From: Rivularia sp. PCC 7116
Lineage (GTDB): Bacteria > Cyanobacteriota > Cyanobacteriia > Cyanobacteriales > Nostocaceae
Reading direction: 5' to 3'
DNA: 64,000 nt
Assembly (NCBI RefSeq): GCF_000316665.1
Contig: NC_019678.1
Span: 6,977,001 to 7,041,000, forward strand
Shown here: positions 46,590 through 56,700 of the stretch, piece by piece
Layout of the letters: each line of letters begins with the position of its first letter
Numbering within the stretch: the stretch's first letter is position 1
The notes under the pieces: model-generated
Told to the model about the DNA's origin: nothing
What the model saw: only the letters and a program-made list of their open reading frames with translations
The model's database searches: none
Translations under genes and position numbers: made by a program

Positions 46590-47990
46590 GTGACTGAAAT
46601 GAACAATGTAGCTTCTGTCATTCAGGAATCAACTCGCCGGGAATTGCGGGATTTAGTACGAACTCAATTGCAAATGCTGCTCGAACAAGGAGACTTGCGG
46701 GGTGCAAAAGCAATTCTCGTACCGGTACAACCTGCGGATACGGCGGAGGTGATTGAAGGTTTACCGGAAACGATGCACGCTTTAGTGTTTCGCTTGCTTT
46801 CTAAAAATGAAGCAATTGAGGTTTATGAGTATCTCGATCGTAGCGTTCAAGAAAAATTGATAGAGGAATTTCGCTCTCAGGAAGTGCTTGATATTGTTGA
46901 TAAAATGTCACCTGACGATAGAGCGAGATTATTTGATGAATTACCGGCAAAAGTTGTTAATCGTCTCTTAGAACAACTTAGTCCAACTCAAAGACAAGCT
47001 ACTGCTCAACTCTTGGGTTATGAATCCGGTACCGCCGGAAGACTCATGACTCCTGAGTTCATTTTGCTCAAGGAAAATTTTACCGTAGCGCAAGCTTTGG
47101 AAAGAATTCGCCGTCAAGCTAATGCTAGCGAGATGATTTATTATCTTTACGTTACGGATAATGCTAGGCATTTCACCGGAATTGTTTCGCTACGACAATT
47201 AGTAACGGCTAGAACAGATCAAACAATTGATGAGATAATTAATCACGATTTAATCTACGTTCATACAGATACAGATCAAGAAGAAGTTGCCAGAGTTATT
47301 CAAAAGTATGATTTTCTAGCCGTACCTGTAGTAGATAAAGAAAAACGTTTAGTCGGTATAATTACCGTAGATGACGTTATAGATATTATTCAAGAAGAAA
47401 CTACAGAAGATATTTACGCTCTGGGTGGTGGCGTACAATCTAACGGTGATAACTATTTTCAAACTGACTTATTTACTGTCGCTCGCAAGCGGGTAGTCTG
47501 GTTATTAGTTTTGCTCGTAACTAATACCGTTACGGGAACGATTATTAAATCTGAAGAAGATATTTTACGAAAAGTAGTAACCTTAGCTGCTTTCATTCCC
47601 TTACTTACCGGTACGGGGGGTAACGTCGGCGCTCAATCATCTACGGTGGTGATTAGAGGCATGAATACCGATGAAATCCGTAGTTTAGGGACGATTCAGG
47701 TAATTGCTAGGGAAGCCCTCGCTGGTGCAATCTTAGGAGTAACATTAGGAGCGATCGCCACTTTATGGGCATTTTTACTACAAGGTAACTTACAAGTTGC
47801 GATCGCAGTTGGTAGTAGTTTGGTTGCTATATCGATTTTGGCTTCAGTTTCGGGTTCCTCGCTACCGTTTCTATTCCGCTTTATGAAACTAGATCCGGCA
47901 TTAATGTCTGCACCATTTATTACAACAGCGGTAGATGTTGCAGGTGTATTAATTTACTTTGGTTTAGCGCGGCTGATTCTCAATTTATGA
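46590..47990 (+). CDS. mgtE: MgtE-family magnesium transporter
   Basis: MgtE is a magnesium-gated channel in the plasma membrane. The GTG at 46590 (MTEMNNVASVIQ) is chosen because GGAG lies 9 nt upstream and the family N-terminus fits; a TTG 42 bp upstream is less likely. The 466 aa show the superhelical MgtE_N domain (about 20-125, with HALVFRLLSKNEAIEVYEYL), two CBS domains (about 130-255) that sense magnesium, and five membrane segments (about 285-465). The selectivity Asp is in TTAVDVAGVLIYFGLA. A long leader with a possible RNA fold precedes it. Confidence 0.95.
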   Translation: MTEMNNVASVIQESTRRELRDLVRTQLQMLLEQGDLRGAKAILVPVQPADTAEVIEGLPETMHALVFRLLSKNEAIEVYEYLDRSVQEKLIEEFRSQEVLDIVDKMSPDDRARLFDELPAKVVNRLLEQLSPTQRQATAQLLGYESGTAGRLMTPEFILLKENFTVAQALERIRRQANASEMIYYLYVTDNARHFTGIVSLRQLVTARTDQTIDEIINHDLIYVHTDTDQEEVARVIQKYDFLAVPVVDKEKRLVGIITVDDVIDIIQEETTEDIYALGGGVQSNGDNYFQTDLFTVARKRVVWLLVLLVTNTVTGTIIKSEEDILRKVVTLAAFIPLLTGTGGNVGAQSSTVVIRGMNTDEIRSLGTIQVIAREALAGAILGVTLGAIATLWAFLLQGNLQVAIAVGSSLVAISILASVSGSSLPFLFRFMKLDPALMSAPFITTAVDVAGVLIYFGLARLILNL

Positions 47991-48088
47991 TTAAAAATTG
48001 TTATTAAACACAAAATCAAATTTTTAATTTATTATTCGCTATTTAACTTGTTCTTTGGCTCTAATAAGAAATAATAAGCTTAAAATTG

Positions 48089-48313
48089 TTACGCACCAAC
48101 AGGATTTTGTGACAATTGCAGCCATTCATGTTTTATGTGTCAACGCTATGGTGCGTTAGATGATGTTTTAAAATTTTTCGTATTAACAGATAGATCCAGA
48201 GTGCATCTAACACACCCTACAATGTGTTCGTTGCTAAGTTAAAATGATGCGTTACGGCAACATAAAATTTCAAATTTATGTTTGCAGATGCTTATGCCGT
48301 AACACACCCTACA
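48089..48313. repeat. Composite repeat with CACACCCTAC ends
   Basis: TTACGCACCAACAGG, GGTGCGTTAGATG, TCTAACACACCCTAC (ending 48220), GATGCGTTACGGC and GCCGTAACACACCCTAC (ending 48312) make two linked units of the family seen at 700-780. They fill most of the 344-bp gap between mgtE and the following minus-strand gene. Confidence 0.65.
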
Positions 48314-48334
48314 ATTTGATAACTGATAACTGAT

Positions 48335-48592
48335 TTACAAATCTGCTGGAGTATCGGGGGCAACAACTTCCCCAGTATTAATATTCAACCTTGCATCAGG
48401 AGTGGTAATTAATTCGTTCAATTCGGAAACTTGCAAATTCATTTCACTACAAGCATCGCTTAATTCTTGTCTAAATTTATTTAAATCATCACCATAGCCA
48501 CACTGAAGAGCAGCAGTTTCTATTCCCTGCTTCGCGTTTGCTTTCGCGCAGTCTACTAAATCTGTACCTTTTAGTGGTGTAGGAGATGCCAT
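48335..48592 (-). CDS. Small hypothetical protein, 85 aa
   Basis: A small acidic soluble protein, MASPTPLKGTDLVDCAKANA and on, with three Cys residues and predicted helices in the middle, ending in a Pro/Asp/Ala-rich tail. No signal peptide or known motif is visible. It is convergent with mgtE across a repeat. I do not recognise the family. The ATG is the only good start; codon use and unbroken frame support it moderately. Confidence 0.55.
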   Translation of the reverse strand: MASPTPLKGTDLVDCAKANAKQGIETAALQCGYGDDLNKFRQELSDACSEMNLQVSELNELITTPDARLNINTGEVVAPDTPADL

Positions 48593-48823
48593 ATTTATAT
48601 TTGTAATCGGGTTAACAATAATATTGCAATATTAACAGTAGTTGTCCCTATGCTCATCTCTCAAATGGTTGAACAGCTTTTAGGCTATTAGGAAGAAATT
48701 TTGCTGAATTAGTAACTGATAGTAAGAATGTCAAGATATTTTGCATTCATTTGCTTGTTTGATTAGGCGAACTGTAGTTAATCACTGATAATTAATAATG
48801 ATAAATAACTAGCAATTGATAAG

Positions 48824-50422
48824 ATGCTTCATATATCTGATTTAGAACAACTGGAGAAATTTCGTTATCTTCAATCAGACTTACGGGATAGATGGAAGTG
48901 TGTAGAAGGTGATGAAAGCGATACAAGTGATGTTGATATTTTAGTAATTCCTTCTCTTAGTCTCGATCAACGCGAACTTAAAAAAGTTGAAGGTTACGAA
49001 CATTATGAAGAACGTTTGTTGTTTGCTTTAATTCGCTTGTGGAACCCACGCAATCGGTTAATTTATGTGACATCGGTTCCTTTACATCCTAGTATTATCG
49101 ATTATTATTTACAGATGTTACCGGGAATCCCTTTTTCCCACGCTCGCAATCGTTTGTTATTGCTTTCTACTTATGATTCTTCCCTCAAACCTTTGAGTCA
49201 AAAGATTTTAGAGCGTCCCCGGTTATTACAGCATATTCGACATGCTTTAAGAATAGATAAGTCTTTTATGATATGTTATAACTCCACTGGTTTTGAAGGA
49301 CAATTGTCTTTAAAACTGGGAGTTCCATTGTATGCTGCGGCTCCAGATTTGCAAATTTGGGGGACAAAAAGCGGTTCTAGACAAATTTTTGCCGAATCTG
49401 AAGTTCCTCATCCAGATGGTAGCGAACTTATGTGGAATATCTCAGATTTAGCGGAAGCTGGGGCAAAATTATGGGAACGTGAGCCATCTTTAAAAAGGAT
49501 GGTAATAAAACTAAATGAAGGCATTTCTGGAGAAGGAAATGCGCTGTTAGATTTAAGACCGATGCTTGAATTTGCTCCCTCGAAAGCATCTCACCAAGAG
49601 AGGGTAACGAAAATTACTGAAAGTTTCAATAATATGAGTTTTCAAGCAAAACAAGAAACTTGGTCTACATTTTCCGGAAGAATACCCGAATTAGGAGCGA
49701 TTGTAGAAGCTTTTGTGGAAGGTAATATTAAGCTTTCGCCCAGCGTTCAGGGAAGGATTACACCGACTGGAGAAGTCGAAATTCTTTCTACTCACGACCA
49801 AATTCTAGGTGGCCCCGACGGTCAAATTTTTCTCGGATGTAAATTCCCTGCTGATGAAGATTATAGATTGCAGTTACAGCAATTAGGTTTACAAATTGGT
49901 CTTAAATTAGCGGAAAAAGGGGCTTTGGAAAGGTATGGTGTAGATTTTATCGTCGTCAAGCAAGACGGAAGATGGGATATTCAAGCAATCGAAATCAATT
50001 TACGAAAAGGTGGAACTACTCACCCCTTTATGACTTTAAAATTACTTACCAACGGTCGTTACGAACCTTCTACAGGTTTATTTTATTCTCAACAAGGACG
50101 ACCAAAATACTACATTGCTACCGATAACTTGCAAAAAGACCGCTATCGGGGACTTTTACCCAACGATTTGATGGATATTATTGCTCAACACAGATTGCAT
50201 TTCGACACCGGAACAGAAACTGGAACCGTATTTCATTTAATGGGTTGTCTTTCAGAATTTGGTAAATTAGGATTAACCAGCATCGGTGATTCCCCCCAAC
50301 AAGCAGAAGAAATCTATAACAAAGTAGTAAAAGTTCTTGATGAAGAAACCCCCAACAGCGATGATGATTTCTCATCGCTATCAAAACAAACTTTCCCCAT
50401 TTCTTGGGAAGGGTTTAGTTGA
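48824..50422 (+). CDS. ATP-grasp ligase, PGM1-related (peptide ligase type)
   Basis: This is a 532-aa soluble protein. The C-terminal two thirds form an ATP-grasp fold: RMVIKLNEGISGEGNALLDL for the lysine and Gly-rich loop, GAIVEAFVEG for the hinge, and the metal-binding end AIEINLRKGGTTHPF. Together with the C-terminal region (YRGLLPNDLMDIIAQHRLHF, then GTVFHLMGCLSEFGKLGLTS) this matches PGM1-related ligases, named after the peptide ligase of pheganomycin synthesis. It probably forms a carboxylate-amine bond, but the substrates are unknown. No precursor peptide or biosynthetic genes are adjacent. Confidence 0.78.
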   Translation: MLHISDLEQLEKFRYLQSDLRDRWKCVEGDESDTSDVDILVIPSLSLDQRELKKVEGYEHYEERLLFALIRLWNPRNRLIYVTSVPLHPSIIDYYLQMLPGIPFSHARNRLLLLSTYDSSLKPLSQKILERPRLLQHIRHALRIDKSFMICYNSTGFEGQLSLKLGVPLYAAAPDLQIWGTKSGSRQIFAESEVPHPDGSELMWNISDLAEAGAKLWEREPSLKRMVIKLNEGISGEGNALLDLRPMLEFAPSKASHQERVTKITESFNNMSFQAKQETWSTFSGRIPELGAIVEAFVEGNIKLSPSVQGRITPTGEVEILSTHDQILGGPDGQIFLGCKFPADEDYRLQLQQLGLQIGLKLAEKGALERYGVDFIVVKQDGRWDIQAIEINLRKGGTTHPFMTLKLLTNGRYEPSTGLFYSQQGRPKYYIATDNLQKDRYRGLLPNDLMDIIAQHRLHFDTGTETGTVFHLMGCLSEFGKLGLTSIGDSPQQAEEIYNKVVKVLDEETPNSDDDFSSLSKQTFPISWEGFS

Positions 50423-50800
50423 TGAATTGGAAGTTGGGAATTGGGCATTGGGCATTGGGCATGGGGGATTGGTAATTGGTAATTGGTAATTGGTAATTGA
50501 AAGTAAATTCTCTCCCCCTCTTCTCCCCCTACCCCCTCTCCCCTCTCTCCCCTGTTGTCACATTTTCTTGAAAATAGAAAATCAAAAAGCTTTCTGTGGA
50601 AACTAGCTATAAGTGAAAGATATAAAAGAGTGCTTCGCTACTAAACCGCAAAAATACAGATCAAAATTTCTTGGTGTGACTCAACTTTCTTTAACTTTTG
50701 ACTCCTAATTCTTAACTCCTAAATCCCAAATCCTCATCTAAAATCGAGAAATCCATGCCCTGCGCCCAATCCCCAATGCCCCATGCCCCATGCCCAATTC
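50423..50800. repeat. Heptamer and pyrimidine-rich tracts before the kinase gene
   Basis: AATTGGG / GGGCATT / GGTAATT units fill about 50430-50502, CCCCCTCTT / CCCCTCT units about 50511-50552, and TGCCCCA / ATGCCCA units about 50755-50800. The last tract overlaps the start codon of the kinase at 50790. The rest of the gap has no ORF. Confidence 0.75.
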
Positions 50801-52520
50801 CCAACCCAATTTAAATGCGATTCACTGCGTAAATCCAAATTGTTCCCGCCCTTATCCCCAACCTTGGGGAAATAAATTTTGTCTTGCTTGCGGTTCGCAG
50901 TTGCAACTTCAAGATAGATTTATTCCTCTCGAACGTTTGGGTGCTGGGGGTTTTGCTCGCATTTATACGGTTTGGGATGTCAATACACAAACAGAAAAAG
51001 TTTTGAAAGTGTTGGTGGAAACTTCTCCAAAAGCACTGGAATTATTTGCCCAAGAAGCAGAAGTTTTACAGCGTTTAAAGCATGGGGGTGTTCCTAAAGT
51101 TGAAGCTGGTGGGTATTTTTTCCATAATCTCTCAAATTCAGTTCAAGAGCTAGATTTACCTTGTCTGATAATGGAAAAAATCAACGGTCAAACTTTGGAA
51201 GAAGTTCGTTATTTATATCCGCAAGGTTGTTCTGAAGAATTGGTATTGGATTGGCTCAAGCAAGCGGTAGATATCCTGCGACATCTCCACGAACACATGA
51301 TTATTCACCGCGATATCAAACCTTCCAACTTGATGCTGCGTAATCCTGCTTCCAACTTAAAAAACTCTCAGTTGGTAGTAATTGATTTTGGTGGTGCCAA
51401 ACACTTTAGCGTTGCAAGTTCTCATCGCCAATCTAGTTCTACGCGATTATTTTCTACTGGATACAGCCCACCAGAACAAGTTACCGGGCGCAATGTTGGT
51501 CCCACAGCCGATTTTTACGCTCTTGCCAGAACAATGATTGAATTGCTAACGGGAAAAAATCCTCAAGAATTAGAAGATATCCGTACAGGAACATTACGCT
51601 GGCGGGCAGCATTAAAATTTTCAGAATATGGCAGTGATGTCAATCCTCTTTTGGTAGACTTACTCGACGACATGGCACAAGAAGAAGTGCGATCGCGTCC
51701 GGAAAATGCGCTAATTATTCAAAAACGTTTATCACAGATAATCAAATCAACATCATATTTACCAGCACATCCGCGCAAAGGGTTTTTTAAGGGAACAAAA
51801 GAATTTATCCAACAATTTATTTCAGGAACAACTCAAGGTGTAAGCAATACTACACTATTCGCTTTTAATATAATTACAGGAATAATTCGCGGTAGCTTTG
51901 AAACTTTGTGGACAATAATCTTAGCCTGTATTGGCGCTTGTATAGGTACAGTTGCAGGTTTTTTCCTCGCATTTGCCACGGCTTTAGGCGATAAAGTTGG
52001 AGAAGTAGTAAGTAATATACTGATAGCTTTCACATCAACTCCTCAACCCGTATTAGGTTCGGAGATAGTATTATTCGCAGTATCTGGGCTGACAACAGCT
52101 TGGGCAATAACTTTAGCAGGAGGTTTCAATCAAAGAAGAAGATTTTTGATAGCCTCCGTAATGGGAATAATTGGATATAGCGGGGGTTGGTTTATCTTAC
52201 AGCTAATACCACCGCAACAAGGAGAAGGCTGGGTAGGGCTAATACTATTTTCCATCTCCTTACTCACCTTCGGCTTGGGGCTTCGCTCTCATCACATTAT
52301 CCATGCAATCATGACTGCATTTGGTACGGCGATTATTTTTGCAGGGTTAATAAACTTAGGTTTATCGCCAACTATATTAAATGCAGCAACTCCCTTCGAT
52401 ATATCGCAATTGTGGATAAAATTAGCCTTCTTTTGTATGTTAGGTAGCTTTACGAGTTTTTGGTTGGGAGTCAGTACCTACCTAATCGTTCCTGCATTGA
52501 AAATTTTGGGCTGGAGATAA
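50790..52520 (+). CDS. Ser/Thr protein kinase with N-terminal zinc ribbon and C-terminal membrane domain
   Basis: A 576-aa Hanks-type kinase. Four cysteines (13, 18, 31, 34) form a short zinc ribbon. The kinase domain (about 43-310) has the Gly loop LGAGGFARIY, Lys73, the catalytic IIHRDIKPSNLM (Asp175, Asn180), Asp199-Phe-Gly and GYSPPEQ. The C-terminal part (about 345-575) contains about six membrane segments. This layout is common in filamentous cyanobacteria. The ATG lies inside a TGCCCCA/ATGCCCA repeat and no clear ribosome binding site is seen, so the exact start is less certain. The signal and targets are unknown. Confidence 0.9.
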   Translation: MPNSQPNLNAIHCVNPNCSRPYPQPWGNKFCLACGSQLQLQDRFIPLERLGAGGFARIYTVWDVNTQTEKVLKVLVETSPKALELFAQEAEVLQRLKHGGVPKVEAGGYFFHNLSNSVQELDLPCLIMEKINGQTLEEVRYLYPQGCSEELVLDWLKQAVDILRHLHEHMIIHRDIKPSNLMLRNPASNLKNSQLVVIDFGGAKHFSVASSHRQSSSTRLFSTGYSPPEQVTGRNVGPTADFYALARTMIELLTGKNPQELEDIRTGTLRWRAALKFSEYGSDVNPLLVDLLDDMAQEEVRSRPENALIIQKRLSQIIKSTSYLPAHPRKGFFKGTKEFIQQFISGTTQGVSNTTLFAFNIITGIIRGSFETLWTIILACIGACIGTVAGFFLAFATALGDKVGEVVSNILIAFTSTPQPVLGSEIVLFAVSGLTTAWAITLAGGFNQRRRFLIASVMGIIGYSGGWFILQLIPPQQGEGWVGLILFSISLLTFGLGLRSHHIIHAIMTAFGTAIIFAGLINLGLSPTILNAATPFDISQLWIKLAFFCMLGSFTSFWLGVSTYLIVPALKILGWR

Positions 52521-52690
52521 TCAGTCAACAGTGAACAGTCAACAGTGAGCAGTTAGGAATTATCAATTCTCAATGTAGTGGGAGCGTCTCGCTCCCTAGA
52601 AAAATCTCAATGCCCCATGCCCAATGCCCAATCCCCCATGCCCAATGCCCAATGCCCAATCCCCAATTACCAATTACCAATTACCAATGC
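52521..52690. repeat. CAGTCAACAGTGA tract and ATGCCCA/CAATTAC heptamers
   Basis: AGTCAACAGTGAACAGT units (about 52525-52550) and a long run of ATGCCCA, AATCCCC and CAATTAC units (about 52610-52690) follow the kinase stop. The remaining 270 bp up to the pentapeptide gene are AT-rich with no ORF. Confidence 0.75.
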
Positions 52691-52959
52691 CCAAAAATAG
52701 TGAATCCCTCCGCCACCATATAAACTGGGCTAGAGGGATTCGATAATTCGTTGACTATAGAACTTTCGGTATATCTCTTGATGTCCCTATTTTAAGATCT
52801 GTATGTGGGATTGAGTAGTCCAAAATCCACTATTTACAACTTTTTTATATTTTTTTTATCAATCCTTTATACTTGTTATATAATTAGCGGCTTGTATATG
52901 TAAGTATAGCAATACATAATTGTTTAAAACCCCTATCTTGATAAGTATCTCTAAAGAAT

Positions 52960-53523
52960 ATGAAATCAGCAATTGTAGCTAGTATTACTTTGTTAGCTTG
53001 TTTTGGCTTTATGGAACAAGCAAAAGCATTTAATCCACAAGATGTAGAACGTTTTAAGGCTAATGGTGCTTGTCCAAGATGCGATCTAAGTGGTGCTAAT
53101 TTGTCACAAGCTAATCTGTCAAAAGTAAACCTACGGGATGCAAATTTGAGGGGTGCGGATTTAACAGGCACAAATTTATCCAATGCCGATCTCACAGGTG
53201 CTGATTTACAAAATGCGGTATTGATTGGTGCTAATCTTTCAGGTGCTTCTTTAATGGGTGCTAACTTGCGATCGGCTTCTATGGAAAATGCCAATCTTTC
53301 TTTTGCTGCTTTAATGAGTGCTAATTTATCAGCAGCTAACCTATCTGGAGCGAATGTATTTCTAGCAAACTTCCGTGGGGCAAATTTCCGATTAACTACT
53401 TTGAGAAATGGTGTAGTTTCATCTGACAAACCTTACTGGTGGTCTTTACAATCAGAAAGCCTTAAAGACTGTAATAAGTTTACATCTGAAAATGCTCGCG
53501 GTACAACTTGTTATAACGAATAA
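52960..53523 (+). CDS. Secreted pentapeptide-repeat protein
   Basis: The 187-aa product has a signal peptide (about 1-23, MKSAIVASITLLACFGFMEQ then AKA). Residues about 40-145 form some twenty A(N/D)LxX pentapeptide units (LSGANLSQANLSKVNLRDAN and on), which fold as a right-handed quadrilateral beta-helix. A CPRC pair precedes the repeats and two Cys residues (about 169 and 184) lie in the tail, so a disulfide is possible. It should be periplasmic or luminal. The role of such proteins in cyanobacteria is mostly unknown. A terminator follows at 53590. Confidence 0.88.
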   Translation: MKSAIVASITLLACFGFMEQAKAFNPQDVERFKANGACPRCDLSGANLSQANLSKVNLRDANLRGADLTGTNLSNADLTGADLQNAVLIGANLSGASLMGANLRSASMENANLSFAALMSANLSAANLSGANVFLANFRGANFRLTTLRNGVVSSDKPYWWSLQSESLKDCNKFTSENARGTTCYNE

Positions 53524-53589
53524 GTTCGTTTGATAATTGCTGATTGCTAATTTATAACTAATAATTACATTTAGATTTTTATTAGATAT

Positions 53590-53620
53590 ACCCGGTGATT
53601 TATGACCGGGTTTATTTATT
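53590..53620 (+). terminator. Rho-independent terminator after the pentapeptide gene
   Basis: ACCCGGT and ACCGGGT form a 7-bp stem around GATTTATG, followed by TTATTTATTTTT, 66 bp after the stop. Confidence 0.75.
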
Positions 53621-53700
53621 TTTAAATAGCAGTTTTACTTGGATAGAATACAGATAAACCTCACCCCGTCTGTAGGATGAGTTGATTTTTATGTGAGTTG

Positions 53701-56700
53701 CTATGTCTCCACTTCAAAATCATGACAATATTGCGACATAAAATCTCTAGCTAATTCTTTTATTAAACTTAAATCCAAGTTTAAAGGAATTTTTAAGCCT
53801 AATCTTATACTAGCTGCATTTTGTATCCTATACATTTCTGCCCAAGGTCTAACAAAGATACCATGATTTTCAAGTTGAATAATTAAGCTAATAATATAGC
53901 CTTCTAAATAACCGCATTCTTTTTCTAGCTGTTGTTTGTCATTACCTATTAACTTTAAATTTAAGAATATATCCGATTCTTGCTGTAAATTAATTGGTTC
54001 AAATAATGATGACCAATCAAGATTACCGGCTGCAATCTCTTGAGTCATTTCTGTAGCTCTTGCAAATTCACCAGATAATATTTCTGCTGTCGAACGAGTG
54101 ATATTGCGAGCAGTATTTTGACAAGGTTCTATTGATGTAATTATTGGTAATAAATCCCTTGGCACTTGTACTGAATATTGCTTTCCTGCATCTGTTAAAG
54201 CAATCGGTTGTCTCCAATTGTATTGATTGAGATGATTAAAGAAATTAGCAAGTAATTTATCCGGTTGAGTATGATTTTTATCGCAATACTGGCAACTCCA
54301 AGCACTCAGTAAAGCCCAAGACAAGCCACCCAAGAAACCCCAATTGTTGCCGTAGATTCGGCGGGATTTTGCCCATGCTCTAACAGCCCGTAACAACCAT
54401 TGAAATGAATCAAATGGCACATATTCCTGCACGAATTCTCTAATAAAATCAGCTTCCCAACAACCGATAATAGCCATCTCCGATTTTGTTGGTTTAGGAT
54501 TAATGCCCGATGCCCAATTCTTATCAACACCTGTATAAAGCAAATCAAGAGATATTCCTTCTAACTTCAAACGCAACAATGGCACTTTGGCATCTAAAAC
54601 TAGTTGAATACTTTCGCAAAGTCCTTTTAAACGTTGTTGTACGTTTTTGAGAAAATCATCCCCAGATAAATAAGTAGGAATCTGACAAACAACGTCTAAG
54701 TCGCTTTCGGGACTTTCTACTCCCAAACGATAAGAACCCAATAACTGTAAATTTGGTTGAAAACCTAAACATTCTTTACAGGCTTGACTAACAATTTCTA
54801 AAACAGTATCGCGCTGTATTTGCTGTGCTTGATTTAATTTTGGTTGGAGTTGATTGACTAAATTAATCAATTCAGAAGGAATAATATCGCTTGCTTCTGC
54901 TCCTAAATCAATAATACGTCTTACTTCAAAAGCTTCATTGCCTCGACGACTAATTAAAGCTATAGATTTAACGGTGAAACTTCGAGGATGCCATTGGGGT
55001 AGTTTTGCAAAAGCTTCTTCTGGAGTAGAAAATTGTCCGACACTAAGATGGGGTGTAAATCCTGCATCCGATTTACGACTTTGTTCGTTGCATTGAGGAA
55101 ATAAACTTTGTAGTAATGCCTGTAATTGATGCAAAGCAGTTTCCGGTTGGGCGATAGGATGCAACCAAGCTGTAGAACTTTTGCGGTGAGTAAATGTCTC
55201 AAAGTTGTTTAAGTTAACTGTAAATGGCTGTATTTGAGCAACTGCTGAGGTAATTATTTCCGCAGCTTCATCAAAATAAGATTCTGGTAGAAAACCGTAA
55301 ATCAAATTAATATGTGGCATCCAACGTTCAAATCTTGCATCGTAACGCTGACGTATTGTTTGGATTGCTGGGACAATATCTTCTGGTGGAATTATTACAA
55401 TAGCGCTTTGATAGACGGGAGCAATTGTCTTTAACTCATCCCTGATAACCTCACCCCCTTCCCCTCTCCTTGTTAAGTAGAGGGGTGTCGCAAGGTTTTC
55501 TTCCCCTCTCCTTGATAAGGGCGGGGTGAGGTTTTCTTCTTCCCTTCTCCTCGATAAGGAGAGGGGTGTAGCAAGGTTTCCTTCCCTTCTCCTTGACAAG
55601 GAGAGGGGTGCCCGGAAGGGCGGGGTGAGGTTTTCTTCTTCCCTTCTCCTCGATAAGGAGAGGGGTGTAGCAAGGTTTTCTTCCCTTCTCCTTGATAAGG
55701 AGAGGGGTGCCCGGAAGGGCGGGGTGAGGTTTTCTACAACCGCTCGTATACCAAAATGGTCTGAGGGGAATATTTTTTCTTCGGTATTATCTACAGGTTC
55801 AATAGCAAATAAGTCTACAGACTGCGGTACCCAGCTATCTTGCTCGCTACACATCAAAATCCGGTCAAATCGTGCTGCTTCTCCTGCCAAACTCATTAAT
55901 TCTGCTAAAGGATTTAGCTGCGGATTGAAAGTATAACCTGCTTCATCAGGACGTAAATCCTGCCAAACATCAACAAAACTACTAATATCTGGTACTTGTT
56001 CTTGGAGATTATTTCTAGTATTAAAATCACCAACAATAAAGTAATTTCCTGGCTGCTTTCGCAGATAATCAACTACAGTTGTTAATTGGTATTTTCTTTT
56101 TTTGTCAGCATTTTGAGCGCGATTGCTTGTCAAATGCACCGCCGCAACCTGTAATAACTCACTATTGATAAACCAGCTTCCCACTAATACATGCTTATGA
56201 GCAGAAAACTTATGTTCGACTAATGTATATGGCAAACGCGACAACAATAAATTAGCAAATGTTTGAATATTTTCAGCCGTACTTGATTCAGAAACATAAT
56301 AATCCCGTACCCAATCTTGGGCTAAGAGAAACCTGACAAAATCTGGTGTTGCTTCTTGAATCGCAATAATATCCGCATCGCATTTACGCAATTCTTCAAC
56401 AATTACCGGCAAACGTTTTTCAGTTTGGATTTTCTCCTTTTCATAAACATCACATAGCACATTGAAACTAGCAACTGTTAAAGAATTTGATTTAACTGAC
56501 TTTGATAAATAATCAATAGCTTGCCAACCATCAACTTTGTATTTATAAACAGGCTTTGTACTAAAAGTTGCGGGTTGTTCTTTTATATCTGAAGTACTTT
56601 TATCGGTTTCATCTGCTTGATTGTTATTCCACGCAAAAGCCGGTAAATGTCCGCTGGAAATCAAATCCAAATGCTGCTCTCTATCCCAAACAACAATATC

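Noticed and set aside
52884-53429. 181-aa minus-strand frame opposite the pentapeptide gene
   Set aside because: Its repeating Lys/Ala/Pro pattern is the antisense of the pentapeptide repeats; the plus strand has a signal peptide and a terminator.
55526-55936. 136-aa plus-strand frame with repeats of SSLLLDKERGVARF
   Set aside because: It is the antisense reading of the 99-bp repeat in the RNA-repair gene.
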